Shown piece by piece: positions 27,724 through 35,339 of a stretch of 38,805 nucleotides of DNA. This DNA is from Desulfobacteraceae bacterium. Lineage in GTDB: Bacteria; Desulfobacterota; Desulfobacteria; Desulfobacterales; Desulfosalsimonadaceae. How positions within the stretch are numbered: position 1 is the stretch's first letter; each line of letters begins with the position of its first letter. Position numbers and translations under genes: made by a program. The notes under the pieces are model-generated. The model was not told the origin of the DNA and searched no databases. It saw nothing but the letters and a program-made list of their open reading frames with translations. The stretch lies in contig QZJS01000105.1 in NCBI GenBank assembly GCA_003597945.1, positions 1-38,805 on the forward strand, in the 5' to 3' direction.

Positions 27724-27754
27724 AGTATAAAATCGGCAAACATGGAAAAGTCAA
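27724..27754 (-). promoter_or_regulatory. Candidate promoter for lptD in the divergent gap
   Basis: On the minus strand TTGACT (27749-27754) is separated by 19 bases from TATACT (27724-27729). Transcription would begin a few bases before or at the annotated ATG at 27714, so the message would be nearly leaderless or translation would start further in. The 64 bp gap must also hold the yhaM promoter. Confidence 0.35.
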
Positions 27755-27778
27755 GAAATATGAGGGTATGGGGTATCA

Positions 27779-28723
27779 ATGAAAAAACAGTTTGTAAATC
27801 AGATCCGGTCAGGTGAAACCGTTGATGACCGGTTCGCGGTATCGGAAAAGTCCCTGGCCCGGAAAAAGGACGGCAATCCGTTTTTGACCATTGTTTTATC
27901 GGATAAGACCGGCGTCATCAAGGCCGTGGCGTGGGATGACGCGGAAAATCTTTCCCGGGTTGCCGCCGCCGGCGACATCGTTCACATTACCGGATCAGTT
28001 AACCAATATCGGGAAACCCTTCAGATCACCGTCAAGTCCATGGTTCTGGTTCCCAGGGAATCGGTTGATCCAGCGGATTTCATCGCCTCGACCCGCCGGA
28101 ATCCCGACCAGATGATGGAGCGTCTGATGAAGCTGGCCGACACCATTAAGACCCCGCATCTCAAGGCGCTGCTTGGATCCTTCTGGAATGATGATGATTT
28201 TGTGCGGCACTTCAAAACAGCGCCCGCGGCAAAAAAGATGCATCACGCCTACATCGGGGGGTTGCTGGAGCACACGCTTTCCCTGGCCCTGCTGGCCGAC
28301 CGGGTGGCTGAACACTACGGCGGCATCGATCGCGATATGCTTATCGCTGGCGCGATCCTGCATGATATTGGTAAAACAAAGGAATTTGAGTACGACAACC
28401 GGATCGATTATTCAATGGAAGGCCGCCTGATCAGCCATATCGTTATCGGAATTGAGCTGATTGAAAAAAAAATCGCAGCAATGGACCATTTCCCGCCCAT
28501 TCCGGCCTTGCTGCTCAAACATATGATCATCAGTCACCACGGTTCCCGAGAACTCGGGTCGCCTGAACCCCCAAAAACACTGGAATCGGTGCTGCTTAAT
28601 TATCTGGATGAAATCGACGCGAAGATCAACGGGATAAGAGAGTTCATGGAATCCCACGATCCCGGAGCGGAATGGACGTCCTATCATAAGCTTCTGGAGC
28701 GTTTTTTTTACAAAGGAACCTGA
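27779..28723 (+). CDS. yhaM: YhaM-type 3'-5' exoribonuclease (OB-fold plus HD domain)
   Basis: 314 residues. An N-terminal OB-fold nucleic-acid-binding domain (~12-95; motifs DDRFAVSEKSLARKKDGNPF and ITGSVNQYRETLQI) precedes an HD phosphohydrolase domain: H155/H156, H165 in GGLLEHTLSLA, HD at 195-196 in ILHDIGK, and further His in ISHHGSRELGSPEPPKTLES. This matches the YhaM/Cbf1 family of 3'-5' exoribonucleases. Likely role: RNA decay or single-strand DNA processing in the cytoplasm. It starts the plus-strand run; tmk begins 41 bp after it. Confidence 0.9.
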   Translation: MKKQFVNQIRSGETVDDRFAVSEKSLARKKDGNPFLTIVLSDKTGVIKAVAWDDAENLSRVAAAGDIVHITGSVNQYRETLQITVKSMVLVPRESVDPADFIASTRRNPDQMMERLMKLADTIKTPHLKALLGSFWNDDDFVRHFKTAPAAKKMHHAYIGGLLEHTLSLALLADRVAEHYGGIDRDMLIAGAILHDIGKTKEFEYDNRIDYSMEGRLISHIVIGIELIEKKIAAMDHFPPIPALLLKHMIISHHGSRELGSPEPPKTLESVLLNYLDEIDAKINGIREFMESHDPGAEWTSYHKLLERFFYKGT

Positions 28724-28764
28724 TGGCGGATGAATAGTTTGGAAAACCCTGAGGCGGCGCTTTT

Positions 28765-29403
28765 ATGTTTATAACATTTGAAGGAATAGAAGGTTCGGGC
28801 AAGACCACACAGGTAGGACCGGTCGTCGATTTTTTTAGACAAAGAGATGTCGAATGCGTCGTCACCAGGGAACCCGGCGGAACCCGCATCGGAGAAAAGA
28901 TCCGCGCCATTCTGATGGATCCGGAAAACAACGGCCTTTTCCCCATGACCGAGTTGATGCTGTATGCCGCGGACCGGGTTCAGCATGTTCAGGAGCAGAT
29001 CGCCCCGGCGCTGGCAGCCGGCAAAACGGTCGTCTGCGATCGGTTTCATGATTCAACCGTCGCTTACCAGGGGTTTTCACGGAAGATCGATATCGCGGCC
29101 ATTGACCGGGTTCATGACCTGATCCTTGATGGCCTGACGCCGGATCTGACGTTTCTGCTGGATCTGCCCGCGGCCGTCGGCCTGGCCCGGGCCTGGAAGC
29201 AGATCAACAACGGGCAGCGATCCGGGGCTGAGACGCGGTTTGAGTCCGAGAACATGGCGTTTCACGAGGCGGTGCGCGCGGGATATCTGGAGCTGGCCCG
29301 CCGGGAGCCGCATCGTTTTGTTATCATTGATGCAACGGAAGAAGCGGATAAAGTAACGGCCCAAATTCTTTCGGCGTTGGGCCGAAGGTGCGGCGCGTTA
29401 TGA
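28765..29403 (+). CDS. tmk: Thymidylate kinase
   Basis: 212 residues, typical length. P-loop GIEGSGKTT at 7-15, REPGGTRIGE near 39-48, a DRFHDST motif near 93, and a C-terminal LID-type region. It phosphorylates dTMP to dTDP with ATP, needed for DNA synthesis. GAGG lies about 11 bases before the ATG. In many genomes tmk is followed by holB, but here holB is on the opposite strand 4 kb away, suggesting a local rearrangement. The cysteine-metabolism fusion gene starts 14 bp downstream. Confidence 0.95.
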   Translation: MFITFEGIEGSGKTTQVGPVVDFFRQRDVECVVTREPGGTRIGEKIRAILMDPENNGLFPMTELMLYAADRVQHVQEQIAPALAAGKTVVCDRFHDSTVAYQGFSRKIDIAAIDRVHDLILDGLTPDLTFLLDLPAAVGLARAWKQINNGQRSGAETRFESENMAFHEAVRAGYLELARREPHRFVIIDATEEADKVTAQILSALGRRCGAL

Positions 29404-29417
29404 AAAGGGAAAAATAA

Positions 29418-31709
29418 ATGCATCACTCCATCTTAGATACCATCGGAAACACGCCGCTGGTGGAAATCACCCGGTTGAATCCGAACCCGAAGGTGACCAT
29501 TCTGGCCAAGATCGAGTATCTTAATCCGGGCGGGTCCATCAAGGATCGGCCAGCCCTGTACATGATCGAGGAAGGTGAGCGATCCGGTCAGCTTACAAAA
29601 GACAAGATCGTGATCGAGGCCACCTCCGGCAATACGGGCATCGGCTTGGCCATGGTCTGTTCCATCAAGGGATACCGCCTGCTGTTGGCCATGTCCGAGG
29701 CGGTCAGCATTGAACGCCGCAAGATCCTGGCGGCCCGGGGCGCCGAGATTCTGTTGACCCCCGGCCACCTGGGCACGGATGGGGCCATTGAGGAAGTCTA
29801 CCGCATTGCCCGGGAAAATCCGGACCAGTATTTCATGACCGACCAGTTTAACAATGACGCCAACTGGAAGGCCCATTATCACGGCACCGCTGAAGAAATC
29901 ATCCAACAGACGGGCGGCCGGGTGGACAGGATCGTGGCCACCATGGGGACCACCGGCACGGTCATGGGGCTTGCCCGGCGGTTTAAGGAGTATGATCCCA
30001 AAGTCGAAGTCATCGGCGTGGAGCCTTATCTCGGACACAAGCTTCAGGGGCTCAAAAACCTCAAGGAAGCCTACCGCCCTGAAATTTTCGACAAGAACTG
30101 GCTGGGCCGCAAAGTCAATATCGATGATGAAGAAGCCTTTGAAATGACGCGACGCCTGGGCAGGGAAGAGGGGCTTTTCGTGGGCATGAGCAGCGGGGCC
30201 GCCATGGTGATCGCCGCCCGGGAGGCCGAACAGATGGAAGGCGGCGTCATTGTGGTCATTTTTGCCGACAGCGGCGAACGTTATCTGAGCACGCCGCTGT
30301 TTGCCGTCAAGAAAAAGGTCGACATGGTGCTGTTTAACACCATGAAACGGTCCCGTGAACCCTTTGAGCCCATGCATGCCGGCAAGGTATCGGTTTATTC
30401 CTGCGGTCCCACGGCCCATGAGCGGCTGCACCTGGGACAATGCCGGCGTTTCGTGTTTTCCGACATGCTTTGCCGGTACCTGGAATTTCGGGGTTATGAG
30501 GTCAACCATGTCATGAACATCACCGACATGGACGACAAGACCATCCAGGGATCTGAAGCGGCCGGCCAGGATATTAAGGCATTTACCGAAAAATACATCG
30601 CTTTCTTCAAACAGGACCTGGAGCATCTCCGGATCAAGCCGGCCCAGCATTATCCAAAGGCCAGCGAACACATGCAGGAGATGGTGGCTCTGGCCAAGAA
30701 ACTGGCGGAAAAAGGGATTGCCTATGAAAAGCTCCATTCCCTTTATTTCAATATATCGGCGTTTTCCGAATACGGAAATCTTTCAGGGGTTGATCTCGAC
30801 AAGATCCGGCTGGGCGCCACTGTTGACCTGGATGAATATGAAAAAAACAATCCCAAGGATTTCACCCTGCTCAAGCGGGCAAAACTTTCGGATCTTAAAC
30901 GGGGCATTTACGTCAAGACCGAGTGGGGCAACGTGCGGCCGTCCTGGCATGTCCAGTGCGCGGCCATGTCCATGAAATATTTGGGCGACAGTTTTGACAT
31001 CCACACCAGCGGCCGGGAGCTGGTGTTTCCGCATCACGAAAATGAACTGGCCATTGCCAAGGCCGTCACCGGAAAGCCCCTGGCCAGATACTGGCTGCAT
31101 TGCGAGCAGGTCCAGGCCGAGCAGCAGCGCCCTGATGAAGATGCAGCGATTAATCTGCCTGCTCTGGCCGATGTCATGGCCATGGGATATACCCCCAGGG
31201 AGATCCGGTTCTGGATTGTGGGCGCCCATTACCGGCGGCCCCTGATGTTTTCCGAGTCCCGGATGCTCCAAGCCAGAAACGCGTTAAAGCGGATTGATTC
31301 CTGTGTTTTGTCCCTTGCCCGGCTTGCCCATGGCGCGCCCTTTCCGGAAATTGATCAGATCGTCTATGACATCCGGCAGGGGTTTATCAATGCCATGGAT
31401 GATGATCTTAATTTCCCGGCGGCCCTGGCGGCCCTGTTTCGATGCATCCGAAGAATCAATACGCTGATCCGCGCCGAGGGGCTCAGTCCCGATGATGCCG
31501 TCAAGATTCTCGGCGCGTTAAAAAGTGTGGATGAGGTCATGCGGATTTTTGATTTTCCCGCCGACAGGATGGCGCCTGATACTCAATCCCTGATAGCCGA
31601 AAGAGAAAATGCCCGCAAAGCAGGTGATTTCCAACGGGCGGATCGGATCAGGGATGAACTGCGCCGGCAAGGGGTTGCCATCCAGGATACCAGAATCAAA
31701 ACGCAATAA
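29418..31709 (+). CDS. Fusion: PLP-dependent cysteine synthase (CysK-like) joined to a degenerate cysteinyl-tRNA-synthetase domain
   Basis: 763 residues. Residues 1-300 are a full cysteine synthase: NPGGSIKDR with Schiff-base K42, SGNTG (70-74), GTTGT (177-181) and SSG (258-260). Residues ~310-763 align with cysteinyl-tRNA synthetase. The zinc ligands C329, C514, H539 and E543 are kept, as are FPHHENE and the C-terminal LIAERENARKAGDFQRAD segment. The HIGH motif reads HLGQ (338-341), and the KMSKS position (~567-572) reads QQRPDED, with no frameshift around it. Lack of KMSKS argues against normal tRNA charging. Possibilities are a cysteine-adenylating paralogue, channelling of new cysteine, or an inactive regulatory domain. 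AAGGGAAA ribosome site. Confidence 0.9.
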   Translation: MHHSILDTIGNTPLVEITRLNPNPKVTILAKIEYLNPGGSIKDRPALYMIEEGERSGQLTKDKIVIEATSGNTGIGLAMVCSIKGYRLLLAMSEAVSIERRKILAARGAEILLTPGHLGTDGAIEEVYRIARENPDQYFMTDQFNNDANWKAHYHGTAEEIIQQTGGRVDRIVATMGTTGTVMGLARRFKEYDPKVEVIGVEPYLGHKLQGLKNLKEAYRPEIFDKNWLGRKVNIDDEEAFEMTRRLGREEGLFVGMSSGAAMVIAAREAEQMEGGVIVVIFADSGERYLSTPLFAVKKKVDMVLFNTMKRSREPFEPMHAGKVSVYSCGPTAHERLHLGQCRRFVFSDMLCRYLEFRGYEVNHVMNITDMDDKTIQGSEAAGQDIKAFTEKYIAFFKQDLEHLRIKPAQHYPKASEHMQEMVALAKKLAEKGIAYEKLHSLYFNISAFSEYGNLSGVDLDKIRLGATVDLDEYEKNNPKDFTLLKRAKLSDLKRGIYVKTEWGNVRPSWHVQCAAMSMKYLGDSFDIHTSGRELVFPHHENELAIAKAVTGKPLARYWLHCEQVQAEQQRPDEDAAINLPALADVMAMGYTPREIRFWIVGAHYRRPLMFSESRMLQARNALKRIDSCVLSLARLAHGAPFPEIDQIVYDIRQGFINAMDDDLNFPAALAALFRCIRRINTLIRAEGLSPDDAVKILGALKSVDEVMRIFDFPADRMAPDTQSLIAERENARKAGDFQRADRIRDELRRQGVAIQDTRIKTQ

Positions 31710-31736
31710 CGTAAACCATAACGGAATAAATAAAAA

Positions 31737-32720
31737 ATGATACCGGTCTATTTACCATTTACCCATATTTCCGCGCCTGTTGCCGAGGTCGCCTGTTGCT
31801 GCTTCGGCGGCCTCGTGCTCCACCGGCCCCTTAAGCAGGATCTTCCACCCCCGCTGGCGGCCCTGGCGCAACGTCTGCCCATTGATATCCGTGTACCGGA
31901 TCGGGAAGACGATGACCAGCTCATCAACCTCTACCATGCCTATCGTAAATGGTGCGATTTTCATGATGGCGGCATCGGGCTCCTGAAAAACCGGTTTAAC
32001 GGCATCGACGATGCGGAGATCTTTGTGACCCAGATACGTTCGGAAATTCTGGGGAGGCGGTCCCGTGAGACCGCGGCCCCTGATCCGCTCCTGTCCGCCA
32101 GGCTTTTTCTTCTGGCAGCCCAGGATTACGATATGGCGCAGGAAACGGTGGATCAGGCCATTGCCGCCTCTGAAACAGGCATGGCAAGGATGGTTGCCGC
32201 CCTCAAGGGAGACGCGGCCCCCGGAAGGGATGCACAAAATTATTCTTCTACGGATGATCCGGGAGCGCTCATGCCCGGCGCCAGGCTCCTGTCATGGTAT
32301 CGACTGGCCAGTGCCGGCGCTGATACGGATTTCAATTTTTTGATCACCACAAGTCCGGTCGTGTGTGAAGCCCTTGTCAATCATGCGCCATCCGGCCGTC
32401 TTGTCCAATCATTAGAGGGCGTTCCCAGCCCCAAGGACCCTGGACAGCGGGCATTATGGGCGGCGTATCTGGCCGATGCGGCCGCCGCGAAGCCACAGGA
32501 AGGGGGAGGATTGTCTCCGCCCGAATTACCCATGGCGTTTGCGGAAAACTTTGTTTTCAGGCTTTATCTTTTTCCCGAACTCACCCTGGAGCAGTTACTA
32601 AACATTACCCTGTCCGGGCAGGAAATGTCTTACACGATTCAATCGGGAATCCGCAATATCCTGGTTGGTCTTCTGGAAACGAAAAAATCAAAAAAAAGAG
32701 TTCTTGACTCAATATTATAA
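31737..32720 (+). CDS. Conserved-looking hypothetical protein, soluble
   Basis: 327 residues, no recognised domain. The N-terminus has THISAPVAEVACCCFGGLVL, with three cysteines in a row (~19-21). The middle is helical with acidic and polar stretches; there is no signal peptide and no clear membrane helix. The C-terminus is lysine-rich (KKSKKRV). The ATG has only a weak ribosome site. It lies 28 bp after the cysteine synthase-CysRS fusion and ~90 bp before the ferredoxin gene, all on the same strand. A role linked to those neighbours is possible, but no function can be assigned. I do not recognise the family. Confidence 0.55.
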   Translation: MIPVYLPFTHISAPVAEVACCCFGGLVLHRPLKQDLPPPLAALAQRLPIDIRVPDREDDDQLINLYHAYRKWCDFHDGGIGLLKNRFNGIDDAEIFVTQIRSEILGRRSRETAAPDPLLSARLFLLAAQDYDMAQETVDQAIAASETGMARMVAALKGDAAPGRDAQNYSSTDDPGALMPGARLLSWYRLASAGADTDFNFLITTSPVVCEALVNHAPSGRLVQSLEGVPSPKDPGQRALWAAYLADAAAAKPQEGGGLSPPELPMAFAENFVFRLYLFPELTLEQLLNITLSGQEMSYTIQSGIRNILVGLLETKKSKKRVLDSIL

Positions 32721-32732
32721 TTGGCGTATGGA
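32704..32732 (+). promoter_or_regulatory. Candidate promoter for the ferredoxin gene
   Basis: TTGACT (32704-32709) is followed by 17 bases and TATGGA (32727-32732). The -35 lies in the last codons of the preceding gene. The -10 is weak. Other AT-rich hexamers nearer the start could also serve. Confidence 0.3.
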
Positions 32733-32749
32733 AATTTTTCGAAAAATTT
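32732..32749. promoter_or_regulatory. Perfect 18 bp palindrome, possible operator
   Basis: AAATTTTTCGAAAAATTT is a perfect inverted repeat centred at 32740/32741, ~62 bases before the ferredoxin ATG and immediately after a candidate -10. It is unlikely to be an intrinsic terminator (no GC stem, no following T-run). A dimeric repressor site is the simplest reading, but the binding factor is unknown. Confidence 0.35.
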
Positions 32750-32810
32750 TATATCAAAAGTCGGTCCGTATATCCTATTATACATTTATTTATGAAAGGA
32801 GTTTAAGAAG

Positions 32811-32999
32811 ATGGCTTTTAATCCTATTGTTGATACCGAAAAGTGCGAAGGCTGCGAAGAATGCGTTGATGTGTGCCCTGTGGAGGTTTTTGAAATGCAG
32901 GACGGGAAATCCGTTCCGGTTAATGCAGAAGAATGTCTTGGCTGCGAAAGCTGCATTGAAGTCTGTGAACCCGGCGCCATTACCGTCGAAGAAATTTAA
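32811..32999 (+). CDS. Small 2x[4Fe-4S] ferredoxin
   Basis: 62 residues. Two CxxCxxCxxxCP-type clusters: CEGCEECVDVCP and CLGCESCIEVCEP, with an acidic, compact protein as expected for a low-potential bacterial ferredoxin. It has a strong AAAGGAG ribosome site 10-12 bases upstream. Likely a general cytoplasmic electron carrier of a strict anaerobe; a specific partner is not visible. It is followed by a 12 bp stem-loop (33015-33057). Confidence 0.93.
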   Translation: MAFNPIVDTEKCEGCEECVDVCPVEVFEMQDGKSVPVNAEECLGCESCIEVCEPGAITVEEI

Positions 33000-33014
33000 T
33001 ATTCCGTTTTTATC

Positions 33015-33057
33015 GATTTCCCCGGCAGCCTTGCGGAAGCGGCGAGCCGGGGAAATC
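33015..33057 (+). terminator. Stem-loop after the ferredoxin gene, possible terminator
   Basis: GATTTCCCCGGC (33015-33026) pairs perfectly with GCCGGGGAAATC (33046-33057) around a 19-base loop. A T-run (TTTTTT) begins about 20 bases later rather than directly after the stem, so it may be a 3'-end-protecting or partial terminator rather than a strong one. Confidence 0.5.
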
Positions 33058-33149
33058 CGTCAATCCATCGCCGCCGTTTTTTACTTGCCTGTTGTTTTGC
33101 ACCCTTTTCCGGCGACACGATTTATTCCTTCACATTCCACACCAACCGC

Positions 33150-34430
33150 ATGACTCCGTTTGATGGTTTTCCATGCATGGCCTATGTCCGGCAGCAGCTC
33201 ACCGCCTGCGGCCTGGGCGATCTCAACGGTATCGTTGCCGCGGCCATCAATCGCGCCGGCGATTTTAGACCCCTGAATCCGGGGGAAACCGTTGCCGTTG
33301 CCGTAGGCAGCCGGCGGATCGACCGGATCGATGAAATTGTGCGTCAATGTCTTCGCGGTCTTGAGGAGAGGGGCTTTTCGCCGTTTATCGTACCGGCCAT
33401 GGGAAGCCATGGAGGAGCCACGCCGGCCGGTCAGATGGAGATCCTTTCCAGGCTCAATATTACGGAATCCGGCATGAAAGTGCCGATTGTGGCGGACATG
33501 ACCACCCACTGTATTGCAACGATGGCCCAGGGGGTGGATATCCGTTTTTCATCGGCGGCACTGGCGGCGGATCATCTGGTGGTGATCAACCGGGTCAAAC
33601 CCCATACCAAGTTCAAGGCCGATATTGAAAGCGGTCTGTGTAAAATGCTGACCATCGGACTTGGCAATGCCCACGGCGCCGGAATCTTTCACAGGGCCGC
33701 CGTGGGCCGATCCTTCGGCATCATCGAGACAGCAGCCGCTCTGGTACTCAAAAAGGTCAACGTGCTATTCGGCATCGCCCTTGTGGAAGACGGCCGCGGG
33801 CATCTGGCCCATGTTGATGTCCTCAGGCCCGACGACCTGATCGATTGCGAAAAGAAGCTGCTCAGGCAGTCGGCAAACATGATGGCGCGCCTTCCGTTTG
33901 ACGATATCGATATTCTCATCGTCGATGTCATCGGAAAAGATATTTCCGGCATCGGCATGGACTCCAATGTCACTGGAAGACACCGCGACCTTGCCGGAAG
34001 CGTGTTTACGCGACCCCGGGTGTCCCGGATTTTTGTCCGTGATCTCTCTTCGGGTTCGGGAGGCAATGCCAACGGCATCGGGCTGGCGGATTTTACATCG
34101 ACCCGGCTGGTAAAGCAGATTGATATGGAAAAAACATTTGTCAATGCCGTAACGGCCATTTCTCCGGAAAAAGGGGCCATACCGATTCATTTTGATACCG
34201 ACCGCCGGTGCCTTGATGCCTGCCTCAAAACCTGCGGCGTCATGTGGCCTGATATGGCCAGGGTGGTGCGGATCAGGGATACGGCGCATCTGGAATATAT
34301 CCAGATTTCAAAGGCACTGGAATCGGAAATGGAAAAAAATCCAGACCTGGAGCGCATGACCCCCTGGCTGCCCTTTGCGCTGGATGCATCTGATAATCTG
34401 GTGAATTTTGATCCTCATCAACAACGATAA
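33150..34430 (+). CDS. LarA/DUF2088-family protein (lactate-racemase N-terminal-type)
   Basis: 426 residues. DUF2088 features include a GSRRIDRIDEIV opening of the Rossmann-like domain, AMGSHGGATPAGQ, INRVKPHTKFKADIESGL, and a histidine- and glycine-rich GLGNAHGAG. Characterised LarA enzymes use a nickel-pincer cofactor to racemise lactate or related 2-hydroxy acids; other members have unknown substrates. The substrate is not deducible here, and the usual larBCE maturation genes are not in the window. The start has no strong ribosome site. Its last 23 bases overlap the DNA-repair methyltransferase gene. Confidence 0.8.
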   Translation: MTPFDGFPCMAYVRQQLTACGLGDLNGIVAAAINRAGDFRPLNPGETVAVAVGSRRIDRIDEIVRQCLRGLEERGFSPFIVPAMGSHGGATPAGQMEILSRLNITESGMKVPIVADMTTHCIATMAQGVDIRFSSAALAADHLVVINRVKPHTKFKADIESGLCKMLTIGLGNAHGAGIFHRAAVGRSFGIIETAAALVLKKVNVLFGIALVEDGRGHLAHVDVLRPDDLIDCEKKLLRQSANMMARLPFDDIDILIVDVIGKDISGIGMDSNVTGRHRDLAGSVFTRPRVSRIFVRDLSSGSGGNANGIGLADFTSTRLVKQIDMEKTFVNAVTAISPEKGAIPIHFDTDRRCLDACLKTCGVMWPDMARVVRIRDTAHLEYIQISKALESEMEKNPDLERMTPWLPFALDASDNLVNFDPHQQR

Positions 34431-34953
34431 TCTCAGTCGGTGTCCGGTAAGGACTCCCATCGGCATCATGGTATTTTATTATCATGCAACACCTTTTTTT
34501 ATAAGGGAAATCGCCCTTCCACATTGGGAAAAAGATGCCGGGCCCATCCGGCCGGCCCAGAAAAGGTCTTTTCCGGCCGATGATTTGCCCGGACTGCCCA
34601 CCGGTCTTAGGGAGCTGGATCAAACTGTTTTGCTGCTGATGGATTATTTTAAGGGCGTTCCCGTTGCTGCGCCATGGCGCCTGCTAAGCATGAAAGGATT
34701 GACGGACCTTGAGCAGCAGGTATTGCGGGCAGTGGCCGGCATACCTTTCGGCGCCTTGAAAACCTATGGCGATATCGCCGAAGCCGTGGGCCATCCCGGG
34801 GCCTGTCGTTTTGTGGGGAACACCATGGCGAAAAATCCATTCCCCATTTTTATTCCGTGTCACCGGGTGGTGCGCCGCGACGGCGGCATCGGAGGATTCG
34901 GCGGCGGTCCGGACCTGAAAAAAAGACTCATCGCCTTTGAAAATGAAAAATAA
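34408..34953 (+). CDS. ogt: Methylated-DNA--protein-cysteine methyltransferase
   Basis: 181 residues from a TTG start overlapping the previous gene. A start at the ATG 34468 would remove the first beta-strand (RTPIGIMVFYY), which corresponds to the family's usual SPIG opening, so the longer form is preferred. The C-terminal domain has the arginine finger (R134 in ACRFVGNTMAKNP), the acceptor C151 in IPCHRVV and the GFGGG loop. It transfers the alkyl group from O6-alkylguanine to itself irreversibly. The presence of Cys rules out an alkyltransferase-like (ATL) protein. Translational coupling to the DUF2088 gene is likely. Confidence 0.9.
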   Translation: MILINNDNLSRCPVRTPIGIMVFYYHATPFFIREIALPHWEKDAGPIRPAQKRSFPADDLPGLPTGLRELDQTVLLLMDYFKGVPVAAPWRLLSMKGLTDLEQQVLRAVAGIPFGALKTYGDIAEAVGHPGACRFVGNTMAKNPFPIFIPCHRVVRRDGGIGGFGGGPDLKKRLIAFENEK

Positions 34954-34974
34954 GGGATTTATAGGTATTGACTT

Positions 34975-35307
34975 ATGAAACAATATGTTATAGATGAACT
35001 TCGGCCGGCGGACCAGCAGAGAATAAAAGATTATCTGGACGCGCATTTCGGCCCGGCCGACATGGAAACCCTCTACTGGATACCGCTGGAGCCGTCACTC
35101 TATAGTGAAGACCAGCGCCGGCATGAGCAATGCCACCCACTTTATATTGTGGTTCAACTGACGTCCGCGTCCATATCCGTTGAGCTGCTGGTGCGCACGA
35201 AGAATCGGATCCGTTGTGATTGCATCCGATATGCCGATCAGGCGCAGATGAAATGGGCCGTCGATGTTGTGGATGCGATATTTGAAAATCTGGAAATTAT
35301 AAATTGA
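34975..35307 (+). CDS. Small hypothetical protein, probably soluble
   Basis: 110 residues: MKQYVIDELR start, acidic, with a WIPLEPSLYSEDQRRHEQCHP segment followed by a beta-strand-rich part (LYIVVQLTSASISVELLVR). No known domain is recognised. It lies between ogt and rnj; its last codons overlap the longest rnj frame. It may be co-transcribed with rnj. Function unknown. Confidence 0.55.
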   Translation: MKQYVIDELRPADQQRIKDYLDAHFGPADMETLYWIPLEPSLYSEDQRRHEQCHPLYIVVQLTSASISVELLVRTKNRIRCDCIRYADQAQMKWAVDVVDAIFENLEIIN

Positions 35308-35339
35308 TCGGCATATCCGCCGGTAACGGAAAACATTCC

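Noticed and set aside
29433-30737. Minus-strand frame of 434 codons opposite the cysteine synthase fusion
   Set aside because: Antisense to a fully recognisable enzyme; composition is a shadow.
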